Shown piece after piece: positions 7,234 to 15,250 of a DNA stretch of 19,326 nt. Positions within the stretch are counted from its first letter, which is position 1, and the number at the start of each line of letters is the position of its first letter. A model generated the notes under the pieces. The model ran no database searches, was not told the DNA's origin, and saw nothing but the letters and a program-made list of their open reading frames with translations. The stretch covers positions 1 to 19,326 of the forward strand of contig JBDREA010000167.1 of assembly GCA_043820265.1 (NCBI GenBank), written 5' to 3'. The position numbers were made by a program, and so were the translations under genes. This DNA comes from JBDREA01 sp043820265 (lineage in GTDB: Archaea > Altiarchaeota > Altiarchaeia > IMC4 > JBDREA01).

Positions 7234-7842
7234 TTAAATTTCTTCTTTCAGGCTTATCAGGTTCCATCCGCTTCCCAGCTCATAGGTCGATGCTCCGAGG
7301 GGGATGATGTTTCCTTGCAGTGCCCATTGGCTGAAGCCTGTCTGGTTGGTTGCTACGTATCCGCTCCAGATGCCTGTGTCTGTGGCCGAAAGGTTTGAAG
7401 GAGTTGCTGCTGACCATGGATCTGCTGAAGTTGCCCGTGTGACCATGAATAAAGAGGTTTCTGTAATGTTTTCTGGTGTGGTGATGTCGCCTGTTGTGTA
7501 GTAGATTTCTATTGTGGTCCAGTTGATTGCCGATGTTATACTTGAACTGGCTGAGATGTTGACTCCATTGAATGTGCCGTTCACAGAGGAGTTCCCCCCC
7601 AATACTCCGATCGCCACCCAGCCGTTCGTCACCTGGCTTGTGAAAGCGATTGTGAGTTTCGTCTTTGTAGTGTTTCTTGCGTCTATCACGACGATTTGCC
7701 CCCCTGAGGCGTTTAAAGTGGTATTTTTTATTGTCGAGTTTGGTACGTCAAAGGCTAACGTTGAAGGAAGGTATAGGAATACTGCTAGGATTAGTACGGT
7801 CATCCCCAAAATTATTCCATGTGTTTTCAATTTATTCTTCAT
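7234..7842 (-). CDS. Secreted Asn-rich surface protein with C-terminal GWNLIS motif, 202 residues
   Basis: The start was set at the ATG at 7842 (MKNKLKTHGIILG), 1 nt after the stop of the gene upstream. An ATG 22 codons further upstream would overlap that gene and push the signal peptide inside the protein. Residues 1 to about 30 form a signal peptide (basic start, hydrophobic core, cleavage likely after STLA). The remainder is Thr/Ser/Asn-rich with many N-glycosylation sequons (NST, NTT, NAS, NVS, NLS) and looks like one or two beta-sandwich domains. The protein ends GSGWNLISLKEEI, a motif I associate with archaeal secreted proteins; its role is not known to me. No membrane anchor is visible. 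It is probably co-translated with the 1293-residue protein as part of a cell-surface structure. Confidence 0.8.
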   Translation of the reverse strand: MKNKLKTHGIILGMTVLILAVFLYLPSTLAFDVPNSTIKNTTLNASGGQIVVIDARNTTKTKLTIAFTSQVTNGWVAIGVLGGNSSVNGTFNGVNISASSSITSAINWTTIEIYYTTGDITTPENITETSLFMVTRATSADPWSAATPSNLSATDTGIWSGYVATNQTGFSQWALQGNIIPLGASTYELGSGWNLISLKEEI

Positions 7843-7843
7843 T

Positions 7844-10800
7844 TTAGGAACATACTCCCGGCTGCGGCTGGATGTCTCCGAATGTGTCGGTGTTTCCTGC
7901 TGAATCATAGGCTGTGATGTCGACTGTGTAGGTGCCTGATTCGAATAGGTAGTAGTAGCCGATGTAAGTATCTGCCGTCCAGTACCTGAAAGATATGGTG
8001 TTGACCTTAGCGGTTGGTGAAGTCACCTGCGCCCTTACACTACTCATCTTGTGGTTGTCTGTGACGTTGACGAAGAATCCGATTGTCGTATAGAGTGCCG
8101 GACATGGGAGGATGTAGGTTTCGGCTTCGTTTATGACGGGGGGAGTTTTATCGACGAAGAACGTCACGTTTACAGTGTCGTTTGTGTGACCGGCGTAGTC
8201 GGTGCACGATGCGTAGAAGGTGTGGTTTCCTTCTCCAACAGCTGTCAAATCGAATACTCCTGTGAAGCCTTCGCCATTTAGGAGGGTCCAGCCATCGTTA
8301 TCGATTTTTCCGCTGCAGTTGGCTACTCCCACAACATTGTCTGTGGGATTTATGTCGGCTGTGAAGTTGTCGTTGTATCCGCGGACGGAATAGATTTGTG
8401 GTACAGCAATGCTCACGGAGGGCGCAAGCCTGTCGACGTATAGTGTAACGCTCGATAAATTGATGTTTCCGACTTCCATGGCGCTGTCGTTGCAGGCTCT
8501 CGTTAGAAGATACACCGCATCGCTGTAGTCTGCCATTTGCAGGGTTGCCTCGCAGTTAGGGTCGTTGCAGGTGTTACCTGCGCCGAGGCTGACCTTCGCA
8601 CCAGTGCTGTTTCCTCCTGCCATGGTGTACCAGCAGCTGTCAACGAAAGAGTATGCATCTGCTGCGCTGCTCAACCTTATGGTTGCGCTCGTCGCATCGG
8701 TTCCGTCCAGTATAATCTTGTCTGCCCTCACGTAGCCTGTGTGTAGGGTTGTGAGGTTGTCGAAGACGACGTAGGGTGGGGAGTTGTCTGCTCTGAAGGA
8801 CACTGGTTGGAATTGGGTTGTCGTGTCTGTTGCATCACTTAAATTCTCGTTTCCTGCCGAGTCATTGCAGGCCAGCTTGAATTCGTAGATTCCTCCGTCG
8901 TTTAGGGTGTTTAGGTTGTTTGAACCTGTGAAGCGGATGGGTTGGGTTGCCGCGCTAAAGTGCGGGTTTGTGAGGTCGCTTCGGTGTGAGGTAATGTTTT
9001 GGGCGCTAAGTGTGGTGTTTGTTGTCCAGTCATGGCTTGCGTTACTGAACGTGTACCAGCAGGCCTGTGCGCCAATCAGTTCATCCCAAGGTCTCACATC
9101 GATGCTCATCGAAGTGTAGTTGTTGTATGGGGGGCTGTCTGGATTGATCTCTGAGGGACTAATGATATGGGGGCCTATCAGGTCTGCAGGGATTCCCTGG
9201 GGGTTGTCGACGCTGTTGAAAGGAGGCGTCGCATCCAATATGAATGTCACTATATCGTAGCTGTGGGGATTACTGAAATACCCTTCATTTGAGTGGGTGA
9301 GCCAGATCTCAATGGTATAATTCCATGAGTCGCTTACGTCATCGAAAGTATATGAGCCGTATCCGTAGGTCTGGTTTATTGAGGTGAATGAGGCATTGAC
9401 TTTTACCCCTAAATCTGCGTGTGGAAGATATGGGTAAAGTATGTCTGTCGTGTTTGTGAGCCTTGGGTGGACGTGGTCGACTTCGGAAAGATTGGTTCCT
9501 GTTGCTGTGAAGTTGATAACAAGTGTTCTGTTTGTTTCGATTTCACAACCTGTGGGATGGGTGATGGTGGCGGTCGGCAGCTGACTGAAGCTGAAAAACC
9601 TTGTGTCAAAGCCTGCCCACACCCTGTCTCCTGTAACCTCAAGGCCGTGATCGGATGGGCTGTCCCAGTATAATCCGCTGTCTGTTGTGTAGGTTGTTAC
9701 GTGGCTTCCGTTGTATTTGTGTATGCCATTGGATTCCGTGTTTCTTGTAGACATCCACAGTAGGCTGTTTTCGTCCTGGGGGAGGTCTTCGGCCTCCCAG
9801 TATCTGTATTTCAGATAGGTTATCCTTTGGATGGGCACGTCCTCGATTCTGCTCCAATTGCTTCCGTTGAAGGCGAATAAGCCGAGTTTCGTCCCGGCAT
9901 AAACGATACCGTCATTATCCACTTCTATGGCTTTTATGGTGTTTGTTGTGAGCTCAGAGTTTCCCTGGTTCCAGATATACCATTCGTCTACTCCATTGAA
10001 CCTTATGACTCCAACCCCTGAGAAATTACCACCAGATATGTTTCCGTCTTCTGGCCCTTCTGGACCAACGTAGTCTTCACCCTGGGTGGATTGTACTGCG
10101 AGCCAGTAGTTTCCGCTACCATCAGATGCGATCGAATATACGTCGTCTTCTGGTAGTCCACTGTTTGATGCGTTGTAGTTCACGACATTTGAGGTGCTTC
10201 CACCGATGAATTTATACAATCCTGTCTTTTCTGTTGCTACCCACATGTTTCCCTGAGAGTCTAATTCAATATCCCTTACTATCCCTTTTTGTTCGCTTCC
10301 ATCCCAGACGGAGACCCACTGGGTGCCATCATAATAGGCAAGGTAGGTCGTTGCTGAATGGCTTCCCACCCAGATGTTGTTGTCTGAGTCTTTTTCTATG
10401 CTGAAGGCCCCCCCGAATATGTCGCCGGTATTTGTCTGATTGAACTGTGTGTAGTGGGTTCCGTTGTATAGGACTAGGTATTTATACCCCCCTCCGGCAG
10501 TTAGGCCATACCAAGTTTGGTCGACATCCGTACATCTATCCCTTGCAGGGTCAAATAATATCGACTGGATTTCGGTTATGCTTCCAGGGATTGCTGGATC
10601 AAGGGATGGAGTCAACTCACGATTAATCCACGTCCTGTCTCGTCCGGCCGGAGTTATCGTTATATTGTTCCAAGTGTAATTAGCTGCTCCCCCGTATGAG
10701 TCGTTTGCCATGACTGTTACGTTGAAGAATCCTTCATACTCGCTTGTATTAAAGTTATAGCTTGAGTAGTGTTCTTCTAATGCTGTATCATTTACGAACC

Positions 10801-11725
10801 ATGAATAGGTTACTAGGTCATAGTCTGGATCGTTTGCAGTAATAGAATAAGGGATAATTGAAGTCCCGACTCCCTGAGTAAGTAGGAGGTCTGAGCCAGG
10901 TTGGTAGGGCTGAGAAAGCGTAGGTATCGTGTTGTCCCCTGGATCCCTTACCCCATATACTGCAACGGGGTTTTTGTTGTAGGAAGAGATCCATCCTGAG
11001 GACGGGCAGCCATTTGAATAGTAAGTTGAGCTGCAGTTCGCAGATATCAAGTTGACCGAGACGTCCTGGCAGGAAGCGCAGACTTTAAGCGGTACCCACT
11101 GGTTTAGTCCATAGTTGCAGGTTCCGTTTTCTACTGTGTCTGCGCATGATGCAATTCCTGCGAAGATCCTTCCCCCGGATGGAGATGGATCAACTGGCAG
11201 ATCGATTCTAAAGGAGAAGTTTGGTTGACCTGAAAATAATGCAATTGACTCAAAGTCTACTCCCGTACCCTCTGCGGCCAACAGACTCGTGTAGCTTAGA
11301 TTGTACCACAAAGTAATGTTGCCTTTGCTTAGAGTTGTTAGAGTGCTATCGTCGTATTGGGTCAAATTGAATCCCAGGCTAAGATTTGCGTCTGAGTCGA
11401 CTCCGTTCTCAAAAAAGACGGTTATTATGGGGTTTCCGAATCCCTGGTCTGTCGCAGTTACTCTCACAGAGAAGTTTTCTGATGCATTCAATACACTCAC
11501 GTCTGTTGAACCGAATTGGTCAAATCTCACATCAGTTATTTCAGCCATCGACTCCATGGCTGCAATTATTGGTGCTGTATCATGTGTCTGATTGTAGATA
11601 TCAAGTGTATTCAATTGGGAGCTGGACGACGGCAGAGAGGATACTATCGAAGAAGAAGCAAGAATGACTATGCTAATAAACAAAACAAACACTATGGGGG
11701 TAATGCCCAACTCACCCGTTTTCAT
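7844..11725 (-). CDS. Large secreted surface protein: beta-propeller plus Ig-like domains, 1293 residues
   Basis: The N-terminus, MKTGELGITPIVFVLFISIVILA, is an export signal; its shape (short polar start, G4, long hydrophobic helix) also resembles archaeal pilin-type signals. Residues about 255-358 look like an Ig/cadherin-like domain. Residues about 380-710 contain repeats such as DIELDSQGNMWVATEKTGLYKF and SIASDGSGNYWLAV, typical of the 'two-component regulator propeller' beta-propeller. Then come about five Ig-like units (718-834, 860-985, 987-1098, 1100-1193, 1194-1293) with DxTPP linkers and ACNDSAGN-type turns. Paired cysteines and very many N-glycosylation sequons indicate an extracellular location. 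No C-terminal membrane helix is present, so attachment is through the N-terminal helix or a partner. It is the first gene of a leftward pair with the 202-residue protein. Adhesion or recognition is inferred; an enzymatic function cannot be excluded. Confidence 0.85.
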   Translation of the reverse strand: MKTGELGITPIVFVLFISIVILASSSIVSSLPSSSSQLNTLDIYNQTHDTAPIIAAMESMAEITDVRFDQFGSTDVSVLNASENFSVRVTATDQGFGNPIITVFFENGVDSDANLSLGFNLTQYDDSTLTTLSKGNITLWYNLSYTSLLAAEGTGVDFESIALFSGQPNFSFRIDLPVDPSPSGGRIFAGIASCADTVENGTCNYGLNQWVPLKVCASCQDVSVNLISANCSSTYYSNGCPSSGWISSYNKNPVAVYGVRDPGDNTIPTLSQPYQPGSDLLLTQGVGTSIIPYSITANDPDYDLVTYSWFVNDTALEEHYSSYNFNTSEYEGFFNVTVMANDSYGGAANYTWNNITITPAGRDRTWINRELTPSLDPAIPGSITEIQSILFDPARDRCTDVDQTWYGLTAGGGYKYLVLYNGTHYTQFNQTNTGDIFGGAFSIEKDSDNNIWVGSHSATTYLAYYDGTQWVSVWDGSEQKGIVRDIELDSQGNMWVATEKTGLYKFIGGSTSNVVNYNASNSGLPEDDVYSIASDGSGNYWLAVQSTQGEDYVGPEGPEDGNISGGNFSGVGVIRFNGVDEWYIWNQGNSELTTNTIKAIEVDNDGIVYAGTKLGLFAFNGSNWSRIEDVPIQRITYLKYRYWEAEDLPQDENSLLWMSTRNTESNGIHKYNGSHVTTYTTDSGLYWDSPSDHGLEVTGDRVWAGFDTRFFSFSQLPTATITHPTGCEIETNRTLVINFTATGTNLSEVDHVHPRLTNTTDILYPYLPHADLGVKVNASFTSINQTYGYGSYTFDDVSDSWNYTIEIWLTHSNEGYFSNPHSYDIVTFILDATPPFNSVDNPQGIPADLIGPHIISPSEINPDSPPYNNYTSMSIDVRPWDELIGAQACWYTFSNASHDWTTNTTLSAQNITSHRSDLTNPHFSAATQPIRFTGSNNLNTLNDGGIYEFKLACNDSAGNENLSDATDTTTQFQPVSFRADNSPPYVVFDNLTTLHTGYVRADKIILDGTDATSATIRLSSAADAYSFVDSCWYTMAGGNSTGAKVSLGAGNTCNDPNCEATLQMADYSDAVYLLTRACNDSAMEVGNINLSSVTLYVDRLAPSVSIAVPQIYSVRGYNDNFTADINPTDNVVGVANCSGKIDNDGWTLLNGEGFTGVFDLTAVGEGNHTFYASCTDYAGHTNDTVNVTFFVDKTPPVINEAETYILPCPALYTTIGFFVNVTDNHKMSSVRAQVTSPTAKVNTISFRYWTADTYIGYYYLFESGTYTVDITAYDSAGNTDTFGDIQPQPGVCS

Positions 11726-11761
11726 GGTTAATCTATGTTAATATTATTGGACTCAGGGCTA

Positions 11762-11769
11762 ATATATAA
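11762..11769. promoter_or_regulatory. Shared TATA box in the divergent surface-protein spacer
   Basis: ATATATAA reads as a TATA box on both strands. For the leftward gene a start near 11738 leaves a 13-nt leader before ATG 11725. For the rightward gene a start near 11792 leaves about 40 nt before GTG 11833. Confidence 0.45.
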
Positions 11770-11772
11770 ACA

Positions 11773-11791
11773 CTTCGTTTTGAAAACGAAG
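11773..11791. promoter_or_regulatory. Perfect 19-bp palindrome, candidate operator
   Basis: CTTCGTTTT-G-AAAACGAAG has perfect 9-bp arms around one central base, so it cannot fold into a normal hairpin loop and fits a dimeric regulator site better than a terminator. It lies 3 bp from the TATA box in the spacer between two divergent surface-protein genes. It would fall between TATA box and start for the rightward gene and just upstream of the TATA box for the leftward one. Confidence 0.55.
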
Positions 11792-11832
11792 CTAATGTTA
11801 ATTCTTTTTTTACCTTCCCCTAATATTTGTTC

Positions 11833-13860
11833 GTGAAAAAGAATTTTTTTGGGATCATCGCGATCCTAATCATATTATCTTCGGCAAACCATACTCAAGG
11901 ATACTCTAAAGATTACATGAGCTCGGATTGGAATTACACCCTGCCGGAGGTCATAAGCGACATGAACGTAGGTGACCTGGACGGAGACGGAGACTTAGAA
12001 ATCGTCGTCTCCGCCTCAAGTTCAGGTCAACTTCAAGTAATTGACCGCCACGGTCAATTGCTTTGGAAATATGGGTATCCAGGATACCTGTACAGCAATT
12101 ACATTTACGATCTAAACCGTGACGGGAAAAAAGAGGTTTTTGCAGGTACGGGAGACAGAGTCCATATTCTAAACCCTGAAGGCGAGCTCTACGATAAATT
12201 CTATACAAGTGGAGTCCCGGCAAAAATTATTAGGGAGGCAAACCTGGGAGCCGACGAAACAAGAGAACTGGTTGTTGCAGGCTATAACACGAATGTATGT
12301 GAGGATAATTTTGTGTTCGTTTTCGGGGAAGACGGGAAACTGATTTCTACACCTTACAATGTCGGTCTATCCATCCCCTTTTCAGTCGCATCTGGTCAGC
12401 TTGAAGAGGAGGGAAACGTATTGGTTGGATTGATCTCGAGAACCAAGAGCACTGGACGAAAATCCTGTGATCCCGCGTATAATACCCCCGGAAAAATTCT
12501 TGTGTTAGACAAAGGCTTAAAGACTTCATGGGAATATGAGACAGCCGGGGGAGTCACCACGATTTTAGTTGCAGATATTGAGGGGGATAACTCCCCCGAA
12601 GTCCTGGTTGGAACATACCCTACACTCTATGTATTCTCAAAGAAGGGTAGATTAAAGTGGACCTTCGAGGGAGTAAGCCTGATACATCAGGTGCTATCAG
12701 AAGATATAACCGGAGACGGCAAACCCGAAATATTGGTGGCAAGCGACCATTTATATGTTTTGGATAACCAGGGAAACCAGCTCTGGAGGGGTTTCACAGA
12801 CAATAGGGCTTATAGCATTGCATCAGCCGACCTTGATGGGGATGGATTAAAGGAGGTAGTGGTGGGTTCAGATAGGATTTACGTCTTTAATTCCCTGGGG
12901 GAAAAACTTTGGGATTCGGAAAATCTTGTGACAGTCGATAACGTATTTACCAGGGATGTCGACTTAGACGGCTACCCTGACGTAATAGCCGGTTCTGTGA
13001 AACAGGTTCATCTTTTTAAGACAAAGACCTTCGCCCAGTCCATGTCTGCGGACGGATTATTATACAAGGCAAGGCTGGCCCTGCAAAGCGGCAACTTTGA
13101 CCAAGCCATAGAACAATCCGCTCTTGCCCTCAAACTCTATTCAGAAATAGACGATGTCAAGAGGATGGCTGAAGCCTTAAACGTGCAAAAAGAAGCCAAT
13201 AAATCTGCAACGAACTTTTATGAGCTCTCCTCTGAAGCCGAAATATTTTTCCGATCAGCCAAGGTGTCACTGGAAGGAAGAGATTATGAAAACGCAATAT
13301 TAAATGCCAGGAAAGCTAGAGAACTGTATACGAACAACGCCATCAGAAACTCCCAGAGGATCTTGGAGTCAGACCAGATGATTTCCAACTCAATTTTTGT
13401 TCTTCGAAACCAGGCAAGTGAGAACCTGGAACTGGCACAAAATTTCTTTACCCAAAATGATCTAACTAACGCGAAAAAGTATGCCATAAAATCCAAAGAG
13501 ACCTATGACTTCCTGGAAGACGAAAACGAGGCTGCCAAAGCGAAAAGGATAATATCTGCTAGCACTACGACAAAGGATGTGTTCGAAGAAATAGTCGAAG
13601 ACATCAAATCCACAGATTTCAAAGCAATCATCTCTCAGGCGTCCCCCAGAATCCAGCCCAAACACTTTGTTTTCGTCTTGGCGATAATCGTCGTTTTCGG
13701 TCTGTTTTTCATCATCTTACCCAAAGTCTATCGATCGGTGAACTCTCGGACGAGACGCAAATACCTCAAGCCAGAGCACCTTCTCATCCCAAAAAAACGT
13801 TTAGAACCGGCTAAGGTCGGTAAAAGAAGGGAGCGGCGTATTGGAAGAAAGGTTGGTTAA
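11833..13860 (+). CDS. Membrane-anchored extracellular FG-GAP beta-propeller protein with TPR-like helices
   Basis: The start is placed at GTG 11833 (MKKNFFGIIAILIILSS); a TTG two codons upstream at 11827 is possible. Residues 1 to about 24 form a signal peptide. Residues about 30-390 are a beta-propeller with at least six calcium-type FG-GAP/VCBS loops: DLDGDGDLEIVV, DLNRDGKKEVF, DIEGDNSPEVLVG, DITGDGKPEILVA, DLDGDGLKEVVVG and DVDLDGYPDVIAG. Residues about 400-560 are helical and repeat patterns such as AxxALQSGNFDQAIEQSALALKLY and AKVSLEGRDYENAILNARKA, as in TPR repeats. A single membrane helix near 611-630 is followed by a Lys/Arg-rich tail. The topology is therefore an outside propeller and stalk, one C-terminal anchor and a basic cytosolic tail. 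It diverges from the large propeller gene and may share its regulation. The ligand is unknown. Confidence 0.82.
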   Translation: MKKNFFGIIAILIILSSANHTQGYSKDYMSSDWNYTLPEVISDMNVGDLDGDGDLEIVVSASSSGQLQVIDRHGQLLWKYGYPGYLYSNYIYDLNRDGKKEVFAGTGDRVHILNPEGELYDKFYTSGVPAKIIREANLGADETRELVVAGYNTNVCEDNFVFVFGEDGKLISTPYNVGLSIPFSVASGQLEEEGNVLVGLISRTKSTGRKSCDPAYNTPGKILVLDKGLKTSWEYETAGGVTTILVADIEGDNSPEVLVGTYPTLYVFSKKGRLKWTFEGVSLIHQVLSEDITGDGKPEILVASDHLYVLDNQGNQLWRGFTDNRAYSIASADLDGDGLKEVVVGSDRIYVFNSLGEKLWDSENLVTVDNVFTRDVDLDGYPDVIAGSVKQVHLFKTKTFAQSMSADGLLYKARLALQSGNFDQAIEQSALALKLYSEIDDVKRMAEALNVQKEANKSATNFYELSSEAEIFFRSAKVSLEGRDYENAILNARKARELYTNNAIRNSQRILESDQMISNSIFVLRNQASENLELAQNFFTQNDLTNAKKYAIKSKETYDFLEDENEAAKAKRIISASTTTKDVFEEIVEDIKSTDFKAIISQASPRIQPKHFVFVLAIIVVFGLFFIILPKVYRSVNSRTRRKYLKPEHLLIPKKRLEPAKVGKRRERRIGRKVG

Positions 13861-13878
13861 TCTAACTTGAAACACTGA

Positions 13879-13886
13879 TTAATATT
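13879..13886 (+). promoter_or_regulatory. TATA box of the 134-residue protein gene
   Basis: TTAATATT is centred about 27 bp before the ATG at 13909, which predicts a leaderless mRNA starting at the start codon. This supports the small gene being real. Confidence 0.5.
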
Positions 13887-13908
13887 TCTGTCCTTCCCAG
13901 ATTTACCT

Positions 13909-14313
13909 ATGCGTACTATAACTAAGCGTAAATCAACCATAATAGCTTCCGTCAATCGTGTAGCACCTTATCTTCAAGCTAAACAAACCAATGGTAAACA
14001 ACTTTCAAATGAAGATCTCCCTCCAATAAAGAATAGTAGATTAAAGGAAAGTATCGCCGAATGGAACCGAGGCTCAGAACAAAAGGCCTTCATAGGAGAC
14101 TCCCAAAGTGGTAGCCCAAGACCCACCCAAGAAGTTGTAGATCCAGGAATGGAAGAGACTCGGGGAAATGATCTTCATGGCTCGGATCTCCTAGCCGATC
14201 AGATCGAACAGTCAGCTAAACAGCAGATGATAGGTCCAGGTAAGCAGAAAAAAAGGCGGCGTCCTGGAGATTCCTTAATCGAAGAAATACTTTCTCCAGA
14301 GGAAGAAGAATAA
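13909..14313 (+). CDS. Small highly charged, probably disordered protein, 134 residues
   Basis: I do not recognise this protein. It is hydrophilic throughout, starting MRTITKRKSTIIASVNRVAP. A Lys/Arg run (GKQKKRRRPGD, about 114-124) comes near the end, followed by the acidic tail LIEEILSPEEEE. There is no signal peptide, membrane segment or cysteine. The Lys/Arg run followed by an acidic tail suggests nucleic-acid or ribosome contact, but that is only inference. Support for it being a gene comes from a well-placed TATA-like box, its position between two same-strand genes without overlap, and a frame that fills most of the space before rpl10e. It lies 101 nt upstream of rpl10e, which has its own promoter. 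Confidence 0.6.
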   Translation: MRTITKRKSTIIASVNRVAPYLQAKQTNGKQLSNEDLPPIKNSRLKESIAEWNRGSEQKAFIGDSQSGSPRPTQEVVDPGMEETRGNDLHGSDLLADQIEQSAKQQMIGPGKQKKRRRPGDSLIEEILSPEEEE

Positions 14314-14357
14314 CAGATTTCCATTACTGATTACTCACTCCCCTTTCAGCCTCTTTG

Positions 14358-14365
14358 TTTTTAAA
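14358..14365 (+). promoter_or_regulatory. TATA-like box of the rpl10e-ef1b operon
   Basis: TTTTTAAA predicts a start near 14388 and a leader of about 26 nt, enough to hold the ribosome binding site at 14403-14407. Confidence 0.4.
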
Positions 14366-14402
14366 GGATTACAACCCTATACTAAAAGTAATTTTAGCTT
14401 AA

Positions 14403-14407
14403 GGTGA
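14403..14407 (+). promoter_or_regulatory. Ribosome binding site of rpl10e
   Basis: GGTGA, matching the archaeal anti-Shine-Dalgarno sequence, ends 7 nt before the ATG at 14415 and fixes that start. Confidence 0.6.
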
Positions 14408-14414
14408 ATTTTTT

Positions 14415-14960
14415 ATGGCAAAATCGATTAGACCCGGCAGATGCTATCATTGGGATAGTCCAGCTTACACAAGGGTTTCAAAGAATCCCGCCGATTCATT
14501 TATCACAGGGATCCCAGGATCAAAGATAAACAGGTATGAATTAGGAAACGTTAAGGCGAAGTTCAATACATGCCTATCTATTGTTACAAACAATAACCAG
14601 ATGGTAAGGCATAATTCGTTGGAATCTGCAAGAATTACTGCAACAAAGGTCTTGACAGAAAAGGTTGGAGCAAACAACTTTAAACTGAAAGTCAGAGTTT
14701 TTCCCCACCACATCATGCGGGAAAACGTCGGAGCAGTAGGTGCGGGAGCCGACAGGGTCAGTGACGGAATGAGGCACGCATTCGGAAAACCCATCGGACA
14801 AGCTGCAAGAGCACACAAAGGACAAGCAATAATCTCTGTTTACTTTGACAAAGACGAAGAAAAATTTGCAAATGTGAAAAGAGCCCTAAAAAATTCCATA
14901 CACAAGCTTCCGGGTGACATGGTTTTAGTCGAATCTAAGATGGTCTATAAGGATGAGTGA
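14415..14960 (+). CDS. rpl10e: Large-subunit ribosomal protein L10e (uL16)
   Basis: This 181-residue protein matches archaeal/eukaryotic L10e, the counterpart of bacterial L16. That protein sits near the tRNA path of the large subunit and contacts 5S and 23S rRNA. Visible family features are an N-terminal RPGRCYHWDSPAYTRV segment, GIPGSKINRYELGN, the FKLKVRVFPHHIMREN core, and the GADRVSDGMRHAFGKPIG loop that reaches towards the peptidyl-transferase centre. Length is normal for the family. It has a good ribosome-binding site and its last 8 nt overlap the start of ef1b, so the two are translationally coupled. The N-terminus is more divergent than in cultured archaea I recall (MAKSIRPG rather than a MARKPAK-type start). 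Confidence 0.95.
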   Translation: MAKSIRPGRCYHWDSPAYTRVSKNPADSFITGIPGSKINRYELGNVKAKFNTCLSIVTNNNQMVRHNSLESARITATKVLTEKVGANNFKLKVRVFPHHIMRENVGAVGAGADRVSDGMRHAFGKPIGQAARAHKGQAIISVYFDKDEEKFANVKRALKNSIHKLPGDMVLVESKMVYKDE

Positions 14961-15228
14961 AGAATTCAATGTAATAGCAAAGATCAGGATCATGCCCGAA
15001 GGACTAGAAGTAGACCTGACAAAGATCGAAGAGAAATTACGCAAAGAAATCGGAACGGACGCGCGCCTTAACTCTATTGAAACGAAACCCGTGGCATTCG
15101 GGTTGAACTCACTTGTCGCAACAATCCTTCTAAACGACTCAAAAGGTGGTCTTGAAGAACTCCAAGAACGGATTCAGGGATTTGAAGGAGTCAGCCAAGT
15201 AGAGGTAACAGACATCGGTCGGCTTTGA
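14953..15228 (+). CDS. ef1b: Translation elongation factor 1-beta (aEF-1B)
   Basis: This 91-residue protein is the size of archaeal EF-1beta, the nucleotide exchange factor that reloads EF-1alpha with GTP. Family features are the ferredoxin-like alternation of strands and helices, the opening strand VIAKIRIMPEG, the helix LTKIEEKLRKEIG, the central VAFGLNSLVATILLND strand pair, and the C-terminal GVSQVEVTDIGRL. The start at 14953 overlaps the end of rpl10e by 8 nt (ATG inside the final codons, before TGA), indicating coupling. Its partner EF-1alpha is not in the window. A T-rich stretch about 15 nt after the stop may end the operon. Confidence 0.95.
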   Translation: MSEEFNVIAKIRIMPEGLEVDLTKIEEKLRKEIGTDARLNSIETKPVAFGLNSLVATILLNDSKGGLEELQERIQGFEGVSQVEVTDIGRL

Positions 15229-15250
15229 GTGAAGAAATAAATTTTTATAG

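Noticed and set aside
7514..7903. Plus-strand open frame of 129 codons with a hydrophobic stretch
   Set aside because: It is the mirror of the signal peptide and Thr/Ser-rich region of the 202-residue secreted protein on the other strand.
7843..7908. Upstream ATG at 7908 for the 202-residue secreted protein
   Set aside because: It would overlap the end of the 1293-residue gene and place 22 polar residues before the signal peptide; ATG 7842 gives a normal signal peptide at a 1-nt gap.
11773..11791. The palindrome as a transcription terminator hairpin
   Set aside because: It has a single-base centre and lies between two divergent gene starts, where no transcript needs ending.
1..14000. Similar Thr-rich beginnings of three proteins (MVTTARI at 2844, MAVTTIRG at 6262, MRTITKRKST at 13909), possibly a shared N-terminal tag
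   Set aside because: The resemblance covers only three to five residues, and threonine after the start is common; too weak to call.
14465..14818. Minus-strand open frame of 117 codons
   Set aside because: It is antisense to ribosomal protein L10e, which is unmistakable.
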